A stretch of DNA of 64,000 bases from Bradyrhizobium sp. AZCC 1719 (GTDB lineage: Bacteria; Pseudomonadota; Alphaproteobacteria; Rhizobiales; Xanthobacteraceae). Below the pieces are notes generated by a model, which had not been told where the DNA came from, did not search any database, and saw only the letters and a program-made list of their open reading frames with translations. Made by a program: the position numbers and the translations under genes. The first letter of the stretch is position 1, and each line of letters starts with the position of its first letter. The stretch lies in assembly GCF_036924525.1 (NCBI RefSeq), contig NZ_JAZHRU010000001.1:5857001-5921000 (forward strand), written 5' to 3'. This document shows, piece by piece, positions 8,180 through 16,310 of this stretch.

Positions 8180-11100
8180 TCATTCGGCTGGCTCCACAAC
8201 GCGTGAGACCTTCTTCGATGGCTTTGCAATCGCCGCGACTGACTTGCCGCTTTCGGGATCGCCGGGCAATCCAAAGCCCTTGACGATGCCGAAGACCGCC
8301 GGGATCACGATCAGCGTCAGCAATGTCGAGGAGATCATGCCGCCGATCATCGGCACCGCAATGCGCTGCATGATCTCCGACCCGGTGCCGGTGCTCCACA
8401 TGATCGGGAGCAGGCCTGCCATGATGGCCACCACCGTCATAATCTTTGGCCGCACGCGTTCGACCGCGCCCTCCATGATGGCGGCATAGAGATCGTTGCG
8501 CGTCAGCGCCTGGCCCTGAGCCTGACGTAGCTTCGTGATCTCGGCCAGCGCCTGATTGAGATAGATCAGCATGACGACGCCGGTCTCGGCGGCGACCCCG
8601 GCGAGTGCGATGAAACCGACCGCAACCGCAACCGAGAGGTTGAAGCCGAGCCACCACATCAGCCACAGCCCGCCAACCAGCGCGAACGGCAGCGACAGCA
8701 TGACGATCATGGTCTCGGTTACCGAGCGGAAGTTGAGATAGAGCAGGAGGAAAATGGTGAGCAGCGTCACCGGTACGACGATCTTGAGCCGCGCGATCGC
8801 ACGCTCCAGATATTCATATTGGCCGCTCCAGACGACGTGATAGCCGGGCGGGAACTCAATGCTCGCCTGCACCGCGCGTTGCGCCTCGGCGACGTAGCCG
8901 CCAAGGTCGCGGTCGCGGATGTCGACATAGATGTAGGTCGCCAGTTGTCCGTTCTCGGTCCGGATCGAGCTTGGCCCGCGCGCCGGCGTAACGCTGGCGA
9001 CCTCGCCGAGCGGGACCGCCCCGCCGGCCGGCATCGGCACCAGGATGTCGCTTGCGATCGCCTTTGGATTGTCGCGGAGATCGCGTGGGTAGCGCATGTT
9101 TACGGAGAAGCGCTGGCGGCCCTCCACGGTCGTGGTCACGGTCTGGCCGCCGAGCGCGGTCGCGATGGTGTCCTGCACGTCCTGCACCATGATGCCGTAG
9201 CGCGCCAGCGCTTCACGGTTCGGCGTGATCTCGAGGTAGTAGCCTCCGAGACCGCGCTCGGCATAGGCTGAGGACGTGCCCGGGACGGCTTTGAGCACCT
9301 GTTCGATCTGTTTGGCGACCGTTTCGATCCCGGCGAGATCGGTGCCCATGACCTTCACGCCAATCGGCGTGCGGATGCCGGTCGAGAGCATGTCGATGCG
9401 CGCCTTGATTGGCATGGTCCAGGCGTTGGAAACGCCCGGAAATTGCAGCGCCTTGTCCATCTCGGCGATCAGGCCGTCAATCGTCATGCCGTTGCGCCAC
9501 TGCTCCTTCGGCTTGAGGTTGACCACCGTCTCGAACATTTCGGACGGCGCCGGATCGGTCGCGGTCGCCGCCCGTCCAGCCTTGCCGTAGACCGAGGCGA
9601 CCTCGGGAAACGATCGGATGATCCGGTCTTGCGTCTGCATCAGTTCGGACGCCTTCGTCACCGAGATCCCCGGCAGGGTTGTCGGCATGTAGAGCAGCGA
9701 GCCCTCGTTGAGGTTTGGCATGAACTCGGTGCCGAGCTGGCGCGCCGGCCAGATAGAGGCAGCGAGCACGCCAAGCGCAAGCAGGACGACCAGCGTCTTG
9801 GCACGCAGCACGGTCTTGATCACGGGTCTATAAACCCAGATCAGGAAGCGGTTGATCGGGTTCTTGTGCTCAGGGACGATCTTGCCGCGAACGAAGATCA
9901 CCATCAGTGCCGGCACCAGCGTGATGGATAGCAATGCTGCCGCCGCCATCGCAAAGGTCTTGGTGAAGGCGAGCGGACTGAACAGCCGGCCCTCCTGCGA
10001 TTCCAGCGTGAAGATCGGCATAAAGGACACGGTGATGATCAAGAGGCTGAAGAACAACGCAGGGCCGACCTCGGTAGCCGCCTCGATCAGGATTGCGACG
10101 CGCGATTTGCCCGGCTCGGCGCGCTCGAGATGCTTGTGCGCATTCTCGATCATGACGATCGCTGCATCGATCATGGCGCCGATGGCGATCGCGATGCCGC
10201 CGAGACTCATGATGTTGGAGCCTAAGCCCAGAAGCTTCATCGCGCCGAACGCCATCAGCACGCCGACCGGCAGCATCAGGATCGCGACCAACGCGCTACG
10301 GACATGCAGCAGGAAGACGATGCACACCAGCGCGACGACGATGCTTTCCTCGACCAGCGTATGCTTCAACGTATCGATCGCGGCATAGATCAGGTTGGAG
10401 CGATCGTAGACCGGCACGATCTCGACCGATTTCGGCAGGCTGGACGCGATCTCCGCAAAGCGCTTCTTGACGTTCTCGATGACATTGAGCGCATTCACGC
10501 CGAAGCGCTGCAGCACAATGCCGCTCGCTACCTCGCCCTCGCCGTTGAGCTCTGCGATGCCGCGCCTCTCGTCGGGGCCAAGCTCGACGCGCGCAACGTC
10601 GCGCAACAGCACCGGCGTTCCGTTGTCGGTCTTCAGCACGATGTTGCCGAGATCATTGATGCTCTTCAGGTACCCCTTCCCGCGGATCACGTATTCGAAT
10701 TCCGAAAGCTCGACGGTGCGGCCGCCCACATCGGCATTGGAGGCGCGGATCGCCTCGCGCATCTTCTGCATGGTGATGCTGCGATCGCGCATCCGCTGCG
10801 GGTCGAGTATCACGTTATACTGCTTGACGAAGCCGCCGACGCTCGCGACCTCGGCCACGCCCTCGGCCTTCGCTAGCGCGAATTTCAGGTTCCAGGCCTG
10901 GATCGCGCGGGTGTCCGCGAGATTCAGTTCCTTGGACATCACCGCATATTGGTACACCCACCCCACCCCGGTCGCGTCGGGACCGATGGTCGGCGTGACG
11001 CCGGACGGCAATCGCGAAGCGGCGCCATTGAGAAACTCCAGCACCCGCGAGCGCGCCCAGTAGATGTCGGTGCCGTCCTCGAAGATGACGTAGACGAAGG

Positions 11101-11371
11101 AGACGCCGAAGAAGGAAAAGCCGCGCACTACCTTCGATTTCGGCACCGTCAGCATCGCGGTGGTGAGCGGATAGGTGACCTGGTCCTCGATCACCTGCGG
11201 CGCCTGCCCCGGGTACTCCGTGTAGACGATCACCTGGGTGTCGGAGAGGTCGGGAATGGCATCCAACGGCAGATGGACGAGCGCGTAGATGCCGGCCGCA
11301 GCGGCGAAGCCGCTGCCGAATAGCACCAGCAGGAGGTTACGAGCCGACCAAGCGATCAAGCGGGCGATCAT
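8180..11371 (-). CDS. cusA: Heavy-metal RND efflux pump permease, CusA family (Cu/Ag type)
   Basis: At 1063 residues this is a full-length inner-membrane RND pump. It has the proton-relay segment GAMIDAAIVMIENAHKHLE near residue 400 and repeated RND helices. The three methionines that bind Cu(I)/Ag(I) in E. coli CusA (M573, M623, M672) are matched here by Met562 in LLYMPTTLPG, Met612 in PAPSEMFET and Met661 in RIDMLSTGI, with identical spacing. This supports monovalent copper or silver rather than Co/Zn/Cd. It overlaps cusB by four bases and is followed closely by the cytochrome c gene. Energy comes from the proton gradient; export is from periplasm or cytosol to outside. Confidence 0.95.
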   Translation of the reverse strand: MIARLIAWSARNLLLVLFGSGFAAAAGIYALVHLPLDAIPDLSDTQVIVYTEYPGQAPQVIEDQVTYPLTTAMLTVPKSKVVRGFSFFGVSFVYVIFEDGTDIYWARSRVLEFLNGAASRLPSGVTPTIGPDATGVGWVYQYAVMSKELNLADTRAIQAWNLKFALAKAEGVAEVASVGGFVKQYNVILDPQRMRDRSITMQKMREAIRASNADVGGRTVELSEFEYVIRGKGYLKSINDLGNIVLKTDNGTPVLLRDVARVELGPDERRGIAELNGEGEVASGIVLQRFGVNALNVIENVKKRFAEIASSLPKSVEIVPVYDRSNLIYAAIDTLKHTLVEESIVVALVCIVFLLHVRSALVAILMLPVGVLMAFGAMKLLGLGSNIMSLGGIAIAIGAMIDAAIVMIENAHKHLERAEPGKSRVAILIEAATEVGPALFFSLLIITVSFMPIFTLESQEGRLFSPLAFTKTFAMAAAALLSITLVPALMVIFVRGKIVPEHKNPINRFLIWVYRPVIKTVLRAKTLVVLLALGVLAASIWPARQLGTEFMPNLNEGSLLYMPTTLPGISVTKASELMQTQDRIIRSFPEVASVYGKAGRAATATDPAPSEMFETVVNLKPKEQWRNGMTIDGLIAEMDKALQFPGVSNAWTMPIKARIDMLSTGIRTPIGVKVMGTDLAGIETVAKQIEQVLKAVPGTSSAYAERGLGGYYLEITPNREALARYGIMVQDVQDTIATALGGQTVTTTVEGRQRFSVNMRYPRDLRDNPKAIASDILVPMPAGGAVPLGEVASVTPARGPSSIRTENGQLATYIYVDIRDRDLGGYVAEAQRAVQASIEFPPGYHVVWSGQYEYLERAIARLKIVVPVTLLTIFLLLYLNFRSVTETMIVMLSLPFALVGGLWLMWWLGFNLSVAVAVGFIALAGVAAETGVVMLIYLNQALAEITKLRQAQGQALTRNDLYAAIMEGAVERVRPKIMTVVAIMAGLLPIMWSTGTGSEIMQRIAVPMIGGMISSTLLTLIVIPAVFGIVKGFGLPGDPESGKSVAAIAKPSKKVSRVVEPAE

Positions 11372-12771
11372 GGCTGAGCTCCTTCGGCAAAGCCCTTCAG
11401 CGCCGCCTTCAGATTACTTTCGGCATCGATCAGGAAATTGGCCGAGATGACGACGGGCTCGCCGTCCTTCAGCCCGCTGCGGATTTCGACCAGTCCGTCT
11501 CCCCGACGGCCGATCTTGACGTCACGAGGCTCGAATCGGCCCTCGCCTTTGTCGACCAGAACGACCTGGCGCGCTCCTGTATCGAGCACCGAGCTGTCGG
11601 GAACGGCCAAAACAGGCTCCGCGCCGCCAATCTCGACGTCCGCGTCCACATACATGTCCGGCAGCAATGCGAGGTCGGGATTTGCGAGTTCGATCCGAAC
11701 ACGGGCTGTCCGTGTCTCGCGGTTGACCTGGGGATAAATGACCGAGATCTTTCCGGAGAAGTCCCGCCCCGGGAAGCTGCGCGCGCGCACGGTTACCCCT
11801 TGTCCGACCGCAAGCGAGCCGAGATCGCGCTCGGCTATGTCAATTATCGCCCAGACCACCGAGGTATCCGCGACGCGGAAGAGCACGTCGCCCGGTTGAG
11901 CTCGCATACCCTGGACGGCGTTGCGCTCCAGCACGATGCCGTCCCGTGGGGCCGACCAGGCGACAGTCACCGGGACGACCCGCGTTCTCTCGACCTCGCT
12001 GATTACCGCTTCGGGCACGTCAAGGTTCATCAACCGCTGCCGTGAACCGCGTCCGTAGGACGGTTCGCCCGCCGTAGTCTTGGACGTCAATGTCGTCACG
12101 TACTCGGCGGCCGCACTGGAAACTGCCGGACTGTAGACCTGCATCAGCGGCTGCCCCTTCTTGACAAAGGTGCCAGTCGTAACGTCGGCGACCGATTGCA
12201 AGTAGGTTTCCGCGCGCATCGCGATGACTGAGACTCGACGCTCGTCGAGTTGGATCGTGCCTGGCGCCCGCACGACCGTCCGGATCGGGCGAGCGGCCGC
12301 CGGCTCCGATTTGACACCGGTGCGCTGGATCTTTCCCGGCGAGACCTTGACCGATCCGTCGTCGCTGTCCTCGCCCTCATAGACGGGGATGTAATCCATC
12401 CCCATCGAATCCTTCTTGGGCGTCGGCGAAACATCCGGCAGGCCCATCGGGTTGCGGTAATACTTGATCTTGCGGTCGGTGGGCGGAGCCGCCGCACTTT
12501 CCTGCGGCGGATCGTCAAAACTGATGTCGGCGCCCCGGGGAACGGCGCGGTAATCGCGGCCATCGGGCGTCTTCTTCGGCGTCAGCGAGTAGAACGGCTT
12601 GCCGTCCGGATCCTGATAGTAGATCGCGGCACCCGCCGGTTCGCTCGCCTGGGCCATGACGTGGGCATGCTTGGCCTCTCCGCTCGGCCAGAGATAGGGA
12701 CGCGCGAGGACGCCGGCGATCACGGCAGCCGTAGCGGCGGCAGCGATCGCAACCTGGACTGACCGGTTCAT
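11368..12771 (-). CDS. cusB: Efflux RND periplasmic adaptor, CusB family
   Basis: The 467-residue membrane fusion protein has an N-terminal membrane anchor (AIAAAATAAVIAGVLA), a barrel-sandwich hybrid with PGTIQLDERRVSVIAMRAE and GTFVKKGQPLMQVYSPA, and a C-terminal beta-barrel. Residues about 104-132 form a heavy-metal-binding domain (YYRNPMGLPDVSPTPKKDSM start, MGMDYIPVY end). A second, degenerate copy lies at about 51-79 (YYQDPDGKPFYSLTPKK). CusB bridges the CusA pump and an outer-membrane channel and hands metal to CusA. It overlaps the gene before and after it by four bases each, so the three genes are translationally coupled. Confidence 0.95.
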   Translation of the reverse strand: MNRSVQVAIAAAATAAVIAGVLARPYLWPSGEAKHAHVMAQASEPAGAAIYYQDPDGKPFYSLTPKKTPDGRDYRAVPRGADISFDDPPQESAAAPPTDRKIKYYRNPMGLPDVSPTPKKDSMGMDYIPVYEGEDSDDGSVKVSPGKIQRTGVKSEPAAARPIRTVVRAPGTIQLDERRVSVIAMRAETYLQSVADVTTGTFVKKGQPLMQVYSPAVSSAAAEYVTTLTSKTTAGEPSYGRGSRQRLMNLDVPEAVISEVERTRVVPVTVAWSAPRDGIVLERNAVQGMRAQPGDVLFRVADTSVVWAIIDIAERDLGSLAVGQGVTVRARSFPGRDFSGKISVIYPQVNRETRTARVRIELANPDLALLPDMYVDADVEIGGAEPVLAVPDSSVLDTGARQVVLVDKGEGRFEPRDVKIGRRGDGLVEIRSGLKDGEPVVISANFLIDAESNLKAALKGFAEGAQP

Positions 12772-13178
12772 TTGTCGGCCTGAATGACGAGCTTGTTGTC
12801 GACCGTGCCGGTTTCGCCCTGCACTTTTGCGCCGAGCGACAACTGCCAGCGGCCGGCCATGCTGAAATCGGCCTTGAAGCGGTAGGTGCCCGGCTCCGAT
12901 CCCGGCAGGGGCGTAAGCTCGCTCACCATCTCTTGCATCGCATCCGGCGCCATATCGAGACGCGTCGCAAAGATCACCGCGTCCGGAACGGCCTTGCCCG
13001 TCGTGTTATCGATGAGCTTGACGGCAATGATCTTGTCGCGACCGGTCTTCACCGCCGGTTCGACGAGCTTGAACTCGTAATTCCTGATATCGGCGAGCGC
13101 GGCGGTCGCGGCGCATGTCAGGGCAGCGCCGGTCAGCGCAACCCGCAGGCCGCGCGAAAACTGAATAGCCTTCATCAT
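12768..13178 (-). CDS. FixH family protein in copper operon
   Basis: The 136-residue product starts MMKAIQFSRGLRVAL and has a signal peptide ending near AALADI. The remainder is a single beta-rich domain with FKLVEPAVKTGRDKIIAVKL, VPDAVIFATRLDMAPDAM and GTYRFKADFSMAGRWQLSL, the pattern of the FixH family. FixH-like proteins occur with cytochrome oxidase assembly genes and next to CusB-type adaptors, where they replace or add to CusF-like metallochaperones. The conserved Met-rich stretch (MAPDAMQEM) may contact copper. GAGG lies six bases before the ATG at 13178; longer readings have no binding site. Its stop overlaps the cusB start by four bases. Confidence 0.85.
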   Translation of the reverse strand: MMKAIQFSRGLRVALTGAALTCAATAALADIRNYEFKLVEPAVKTGRDKIIAVKLIDNTTGKAVPDAVIFATRLDMAPDAMQEMVSELTPLPGSEPGTYRFKADFSMAGRWQLSLGAKVQGETGTVDNKLVIQADK

Positions 13179-13252
13179 GGTATCCTCGATCTGCTGGTCA
13201 GCCGCCATGGCGGCATGGCGCGGACGCCACAAAGCGCCGCGAGACTTCGGCG

Positions 13253-13642
13253 TTACGCCGAAAGGACCAGGGACCGGGGAGGTTTTGGCGGGGGTGAATA
13301 CCCTAGGCTGTCTACTTCCGGATCGCTGCCGGGCAGCAGCGTGCGAAGGGTGACGGGCTGGATTTCGGCAATGCCGGCCGGCAGCAGCGCCTGCAACGTC
13401 GTCGATACGCAAAGCGCCATCAACGGGCACTGGTCGCAATCGATCGGCGCCGATTTCTCCGGGCAGCACGGCATGTCGTCGGACATGGCCGCGTCATCGG
13501 ACATCGCCTTCATGGCCATTGGTGCCATGCCGCCCGTATTCGCCCGCGCGGAGAGCGGGGCGACAACGAGGCCGACGATCACAAAAATCGCCAGCAGCCG
13601 GCAAAGGTGAATTGAGTATTTCACGGGTCCAGTTTCGCACAT
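13253..13642 (-). CDS. Small Cys/Met-containing membrane-associated protein near copper genes
   Basis: The frame encodes about 129 residues with one hydrophobic segment (LLAIFVIVGLVVAPLSARA) that could be a signal peptide or anchor. It is followed by a Met-rich run (MAPMAMKAM) and a cluster MPCCPEKSAPIDCDQCPLM with four cysteines, and ends SPPPKPPRSLVLSA. The layout recalls small DUF2946-like proteins found beside copper genes, but I cannot assign it firmly. The start is uncertain: ATG at 13642 follows GGGGCCGGG; GTG or a longer ATG form are possible. It lies 74 bases upstream of the FixH-like gene on the same strand and divergent from the Csp gene. A metal-binding role is inferred. Confidence 0.6.
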   Translation of the reverse strand: MCETGPVKYSIHLCRLLAIFVIVGLVVAPLSARANTGGMAPMAMKAMSDDAAMSDDMPCCPEKSAPIDCDQCPLMALCVSTTLQALLPAGIAEIQPVTLRTLLPGSDPEVDSLGYSPPPKPPRSLVLSA

Positions 13643-13841
13643 CCCGGCCCCTGATGGGAAGCGGAGTTCCATCACGAAACCGCGGGCTTCGTTAACGTAT
13701 GCCAGCGGATGACGATCGCATTGCGATGAATCAACCCCTTCCCAATTCATATGGCCGGCTGCCCAGAACATTTTTCAAGGCCGCGACTTGAGCTAGCGAC
13801 CGCCCCCCGGCGGTGGTCTGTCCTCAGCAAGGAGCCCAGCC

Positions 13842-14246
13842 ATGTACGCCCGCGAAATGATTGGCACTCACCCGGCCGTCCAAGGCCAGATCAGCGACGC
13901 CCTGATCCGTTGCATCGAGGAATGCTACTCCTGCGCCCAGACCTGCACCTCCTGCGCCGACGCCTGCCTGTCGGAGCGCATGGTACAGGAGCTGACCCAG
14001 TGCATCCGCCTGGACCAGGATTGCGCCGACATCTGCAATATCACCGGCCGCATCATGACCCGCCGAACGGGTTTCGACGACGAAGTGATGCGCCGCATGC
14101 TCAGCGTCTGCGCCGCCGCCTGCCGACTTTGCGCGGAGGAATGCCAGCGGCACGCAGCCATGCACGAACATTGCCGGATCTGCGCGGAAAGCTGCCGCCG
14201 ATGCATGGAAGCTTGCCAGGAGGTCTCACGCGGCATGGCGCATTAA
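13842..14246 (+). CDS. Four-helix bundle copper storage protein (Csp3-like)
   Basis: The 134-residue protein contains 18 cysteines, most in CxxxC spacing along helices (CIEECYSCAQTCTSCADAC and CRICAESCRRCMEAC). This is the DUF326 four-helix bundle whose cysteines line the core and bind many Cu(I) ions. There is no signal peptide, and 18 cysteines without a Tat leader fit the cytosolic Csp3 type rather than exported Csp1. AAGGAG precedes the ATG by eight bases. It is divergent from the copper efflux operon, so one cytosolic buffer and one export system share a promoter region of about 200 bases. No copper regulator gene is visible nearby. Confidence 0.93.
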   Translation: MYAREMIGTHPAVQGQISDALIRCIEECYSCAQTCTSCADACLSERMVQELTQCIRLDQDCADICNITGRIMTRRTGFDDEVMRRMLSVCAAACRLCAEECQRHAAMHEHCRICAESCRRCMEACQEVSRGMAH

Positions 14247-14250
14247 GAGC

Positions 14251-14344
14251 GTTTTCCAGCGAAGTGGACACCGGTTCGCGTCAAGAAAACGCGTCAAAAC
14301 AAAAACCTAGAGCCCGGTTCTGATTCAATCAGAACCGGGCTCTA
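14251..14344. repeat. Intergenic repeat ending in a 17-bp-arm palindrome
   Basis: Directly after the Csp3 gene comes GCGTTTTCCAGCGAAGTGGA and, after AAAACGCGTC, a perfect palindrome at 14308-14344 with 17-bp arms (TAGAGCCCGGTTCTGAT) and a three-base loop. From memory, this combination recurs in Bradyrhizobium intergenic regions. It lies between two convergent genes and its palindrome could act as a bidirectional terminator, with A-rich sequence on one side (AAAACAAAAACC). Confidence 0.7.
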
Positions 14345-14355
14345 GCGCGCGGCGA

Positions 14356-14991
14356 TCAGCCCTCGCGCCGGAACACGCTGAACTGAAAAGCCTGCCGGGC
14401 CTGCCACGGCGTAGCGTGCTCATGCCGCTGCGTATGGACCAGCTTGAACGCGGCGCCGAGCGTCCGTCCGAGACTCTCGCTGTCGTAGCGCGCGACCGGC
14501 AGGCCGCTGCACTTTTCAGGGCCGTCGAGCGCAAAAGTCGCGATGATGGCGTGCCCGCCGATCTTCAGGCCCCGCTTGAGGCGCGCAATGTAGGCGGCGC
14601 GATCGCCCGCGTCGGTGAGAAAGTGGAACGCTGCCCGATCGTGCCAGATGTCGTAGGGCTTCACCGGCTCCCAGGTCGTCGCATCCGCGACGATCCAGCT
14701 AACTCGCCCGGCGCTGGCGCCAAGGTGGCTCTCCAGGCGGCGCTTGGCAGCGGCCAACGCCGCGGCAGAAAGATCGAGCACGGTGACATCCTCAAATCCC
14801 TGCTCGACGAGACCGTCGACCAGCCGCGAGGCGCCGCCGCCAATGTCGATGATGGCCGACTTGTGCGCCACCCCCGTCTGCACGATCAGGTCGAGCGAAG
14901 GAGCCGGGATTTGCTGAAACCAGCTAACCTCGTTCTCGCCCTTTGTCGTGTAGACGTTCTCCCAATGGGCCTGGCGGCCGGCATATCCCAT
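14356..14991 (-). CDS. Class I SAM-dependent methyltransferase
   Basis: The 211-residue protein begins MGYAGRQAHWENVYTTKGEN and has SAIIDIGGGASRLVDGLVE as motif I, VTVLDLSAAALAAAKRRL as motif II and IWHDRAAFHFLTD near motif III. The WENVY and EVSWFQ opening is typical of a family of small methyltransferases related to thiopurine or tellurite-resistance type enzymes. GGGGAGG lies five bases before the ATG at 14991, which decides the start over longer readings. The substrate is unknown. It stands alone, convergent with the Csp3 gene across the palindromic repeat. Confidence 0.82.
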   Translation of the reverse strand: MGYAGRQAHWENVYTTKGENEVSWFQQIPAPSLDLIVQTGVAHKSAIIDIGGGASRLVDGLVEQGFEDVTVLDLSAAALAAAKRRLESHLGASAGRVSWIVADATTWEPVKPYDIWHDRAAFHFLTDAGDRAAYIARLKRGLKIGGHAIIATFALDGPEKCSGLPVARYDSESLGRTLGAAFKLVHTQRHEHATPWQARQAFQFSVFRREG

Positions 14992-15221
14992 AGGACCTCC
15001 CCTCGCTGTATATGTCGTTGAATATCTGGTCATCCTATCGTCCTCGACAACGAGGAGCGACCATGCCGTCGGCGCTCGCACCCGCAGCTCGACTTCGCAA
15101 GATCAAGATAATGCATAACCTGCACGGCATGCATTCAGCGGTAGCTTACTGACGTCAAATTGCAGCGCTTGAGGGCGCGCCAAAAGACGCCACCTGTTCC
15201 CCATTCCCCCACTTGACTGAC

Positions 15222-15241
15222 ACATATCCCGACGGTTATGT
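15222..15241. promoter_or_regulatory. Imperfect dyad upstream of arsR-SRPBCC, candidate operator
   Basis: ACATA and TATGT arms flank a ten-base centre in which two further pairs (CC/GG) match, 32 bases before the ArsR ATG. ArsR family regulators bind such dyads near their own promoters. A TTGACT hexamer lies at 15213 and CATAAT at 15248. The dyad differs from the one in front of the second ArsR gene. Support is positional only. Confidence 0.35.
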
Positions 15242-15273
15242 ACCATCCATAATCCGCGAGTTATCTATTTCGA

Positions 15274-15597
15274 ATGCCCAACGCTCATGATGTGCTGTTC
15301 AGGACACTCGCCGACCCGAGCCGTCGGGCGATCTTCGAGCGGCTGTGCCGCGAAGGAGAGCAAACGGTCGGGGCGCTGACGGCCCGGGCCGGGATCTCGC
15401 AGCCGGCCGTCTCGAAGCATCTTGGCGTTCTGAAACAGGCGGGGCTGGTGCGCGACCGCCACGAAGGCCGCCAGACGCACTACAGCGCGCAGCTCGGCGC
15501 CCTCGCCCCGCTGATCGACTGGACAAGCGAGATGGCCGGGTTCTGGCAGAGGCGGTTCGACGATCTCGAAGACCTGCTGAAACGGATGGACCAATGA
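15274..15597 (+). CDS. ArsR-family transcriptional regulator (paired with SRPBCC protein)
   Basis: The 107-residue protein is a winged helix-turn-helix regulator. It opens with VLFRTLADPSRRAIFERL, and the recognition helix region is ARAGISQPAVSKHLGVLKQA, followed by the wing GLVRDRHEGRQTHYS. The C-terminus (WTSEMAGFWQRRFDDLEDLL) is the helix typical of ArsR proteins that accompany AHSA1/SRPBCC partners. No metal-binding cysteine pair (ELCVCDL) is present, so it is unlikely to sense metal through the classical site. It overlaps the SRPBCC gene by four bases. It probably represses its own operon. Confidence 0.93.
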   Translation: MPNAHDVLFRTLADPSRRAIFERLCREGEQTVGALTARAGISQPAVSKHLGVLKQAGLVRDRHEGRQTHYSAQLGALAPLIDWTSEMAGFWQRRFDDLEDLLKRMDQ

Positions 15598-16025
15598 CAA
15601 ATACCGCCCCCGAAACGCGCACCGTCGTCGTCGAACGCGAAATGTCGCATCCGCCGGAAAAGCTCTGGCGCGCGCTCACGCAACCCCACTTGATGGAGGA
15701 GTGGCTGATGAAGAACGACTTCAAGCCCGTCGTGGGTCACCATTTCAATCTTCGCGGCGATTGGGGTGGCGTGCTGGACTGCGAGGTCCTTGCCATCGAG
15801 CCGAACAAGGCGCTGTCGTACACCTGGAATTTCAAGCACGACGATGCGGCTTTCAATCTAGAAAGTGTCGTGACTTTCACGCTGACGCCAACGCCCACAG
15901 GCACCCTCCTGCGCATGGAGCAGAGCGGTTTCCGGCCGGATCAGAAGCAGGCCTATGGCGGCGCCCACGCTGGATGGCAGCAATTCTTCGCCAAACTGGA
16001 AGAGCTCGTGGCGCGGACGGATTGA
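15594..16025 (+). CDS. SRPBCC (AHSA1-like) domain protein
   Basis: The 143-residue protein has the START/Bet v1-like pattern: EREMSHPPEKLWRALTQPHLM, EEWLM, GHHFNLRGDWGGVLDCEVL, and a C-terminal helix GGAHAGWQQFFAKLEEL. These proteins form a hydrophobic cavity and in ArsR pairs are thought to bind small ligands. The start codon overlaps the stop of the ArsR gene (ATGA), so the two are made together. Two DUF1801 genes and a small membrane protein gene follow on the same strand. The ligand is not known. Confidence 0.9.
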   Translation: MTNTAPETRTVVVEREMSHPPEKLWRALTQPHLMEEWLMKNDFKPVVGHHFNLRGDWGGVLDCEVLAIEPNKALSYTWNFKHDDAAFNLESVVTFTLTPTPTGTLLRMEQSGFRPDQKQAYGGAHAGWQQFFAKLEELVARTD

Positions 16026-16078
16026 ACCGCCGCGTCACGCTCCGGCTCGTCTGCAAAAGTCTGCAAAAGGAGGGCTCA

Positions 16079-16285
16079 TTGAACTGGAACACGTGGATTC
16101 GGCAGATTCACCGCTGGCTGTCGATTGCCTTCATGGTGACCGTCGTCGCCAATTTCATTGCCATGGGACTGGGGGAGCCTTCCCCGTGGGTGGTATACTC
16201 CCCATTGCCGCCGCTCTTTTTACTGATGTTCACCGGCCTGTACATGTTCGTGCTGCCCTACGCCGCCAAATGGCGCAGTGGCTGA
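16079..16285 (+). CDS. Small two-helix membrane protein with TTG start
   Basis: A TTG codon at 16079 follows a perfect AGGAGG five bases upstream and opens a 68-residue frame. The product has two hydrophobic helices (IAFMVTVVANFIAMGLG and PLFLLMFTGLYMFVLPYAA) after an amphipathic NTWIRQIHRWLS start. The IRQIHRW motif recalls the first helix of PepSY-type membrane proteins. It lies between the SRPBCC and DUF1801 genes with short gaps, so it is probably in that operon. The strong ribosome site makes it likely real, though it is easy to miss because of the start codon. Function unknown. Confidence 0.7.
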   Translation: MNWNTWIRQIHRWLSIAFMVTVVANFIAMGLGEPSPWVVYSPLPPLFLLMFTGLYMFVLPYAAKWRSG

Positions 16286-16310
16286 CGTACCGGCGACAGG
16301 AGCGAACACA

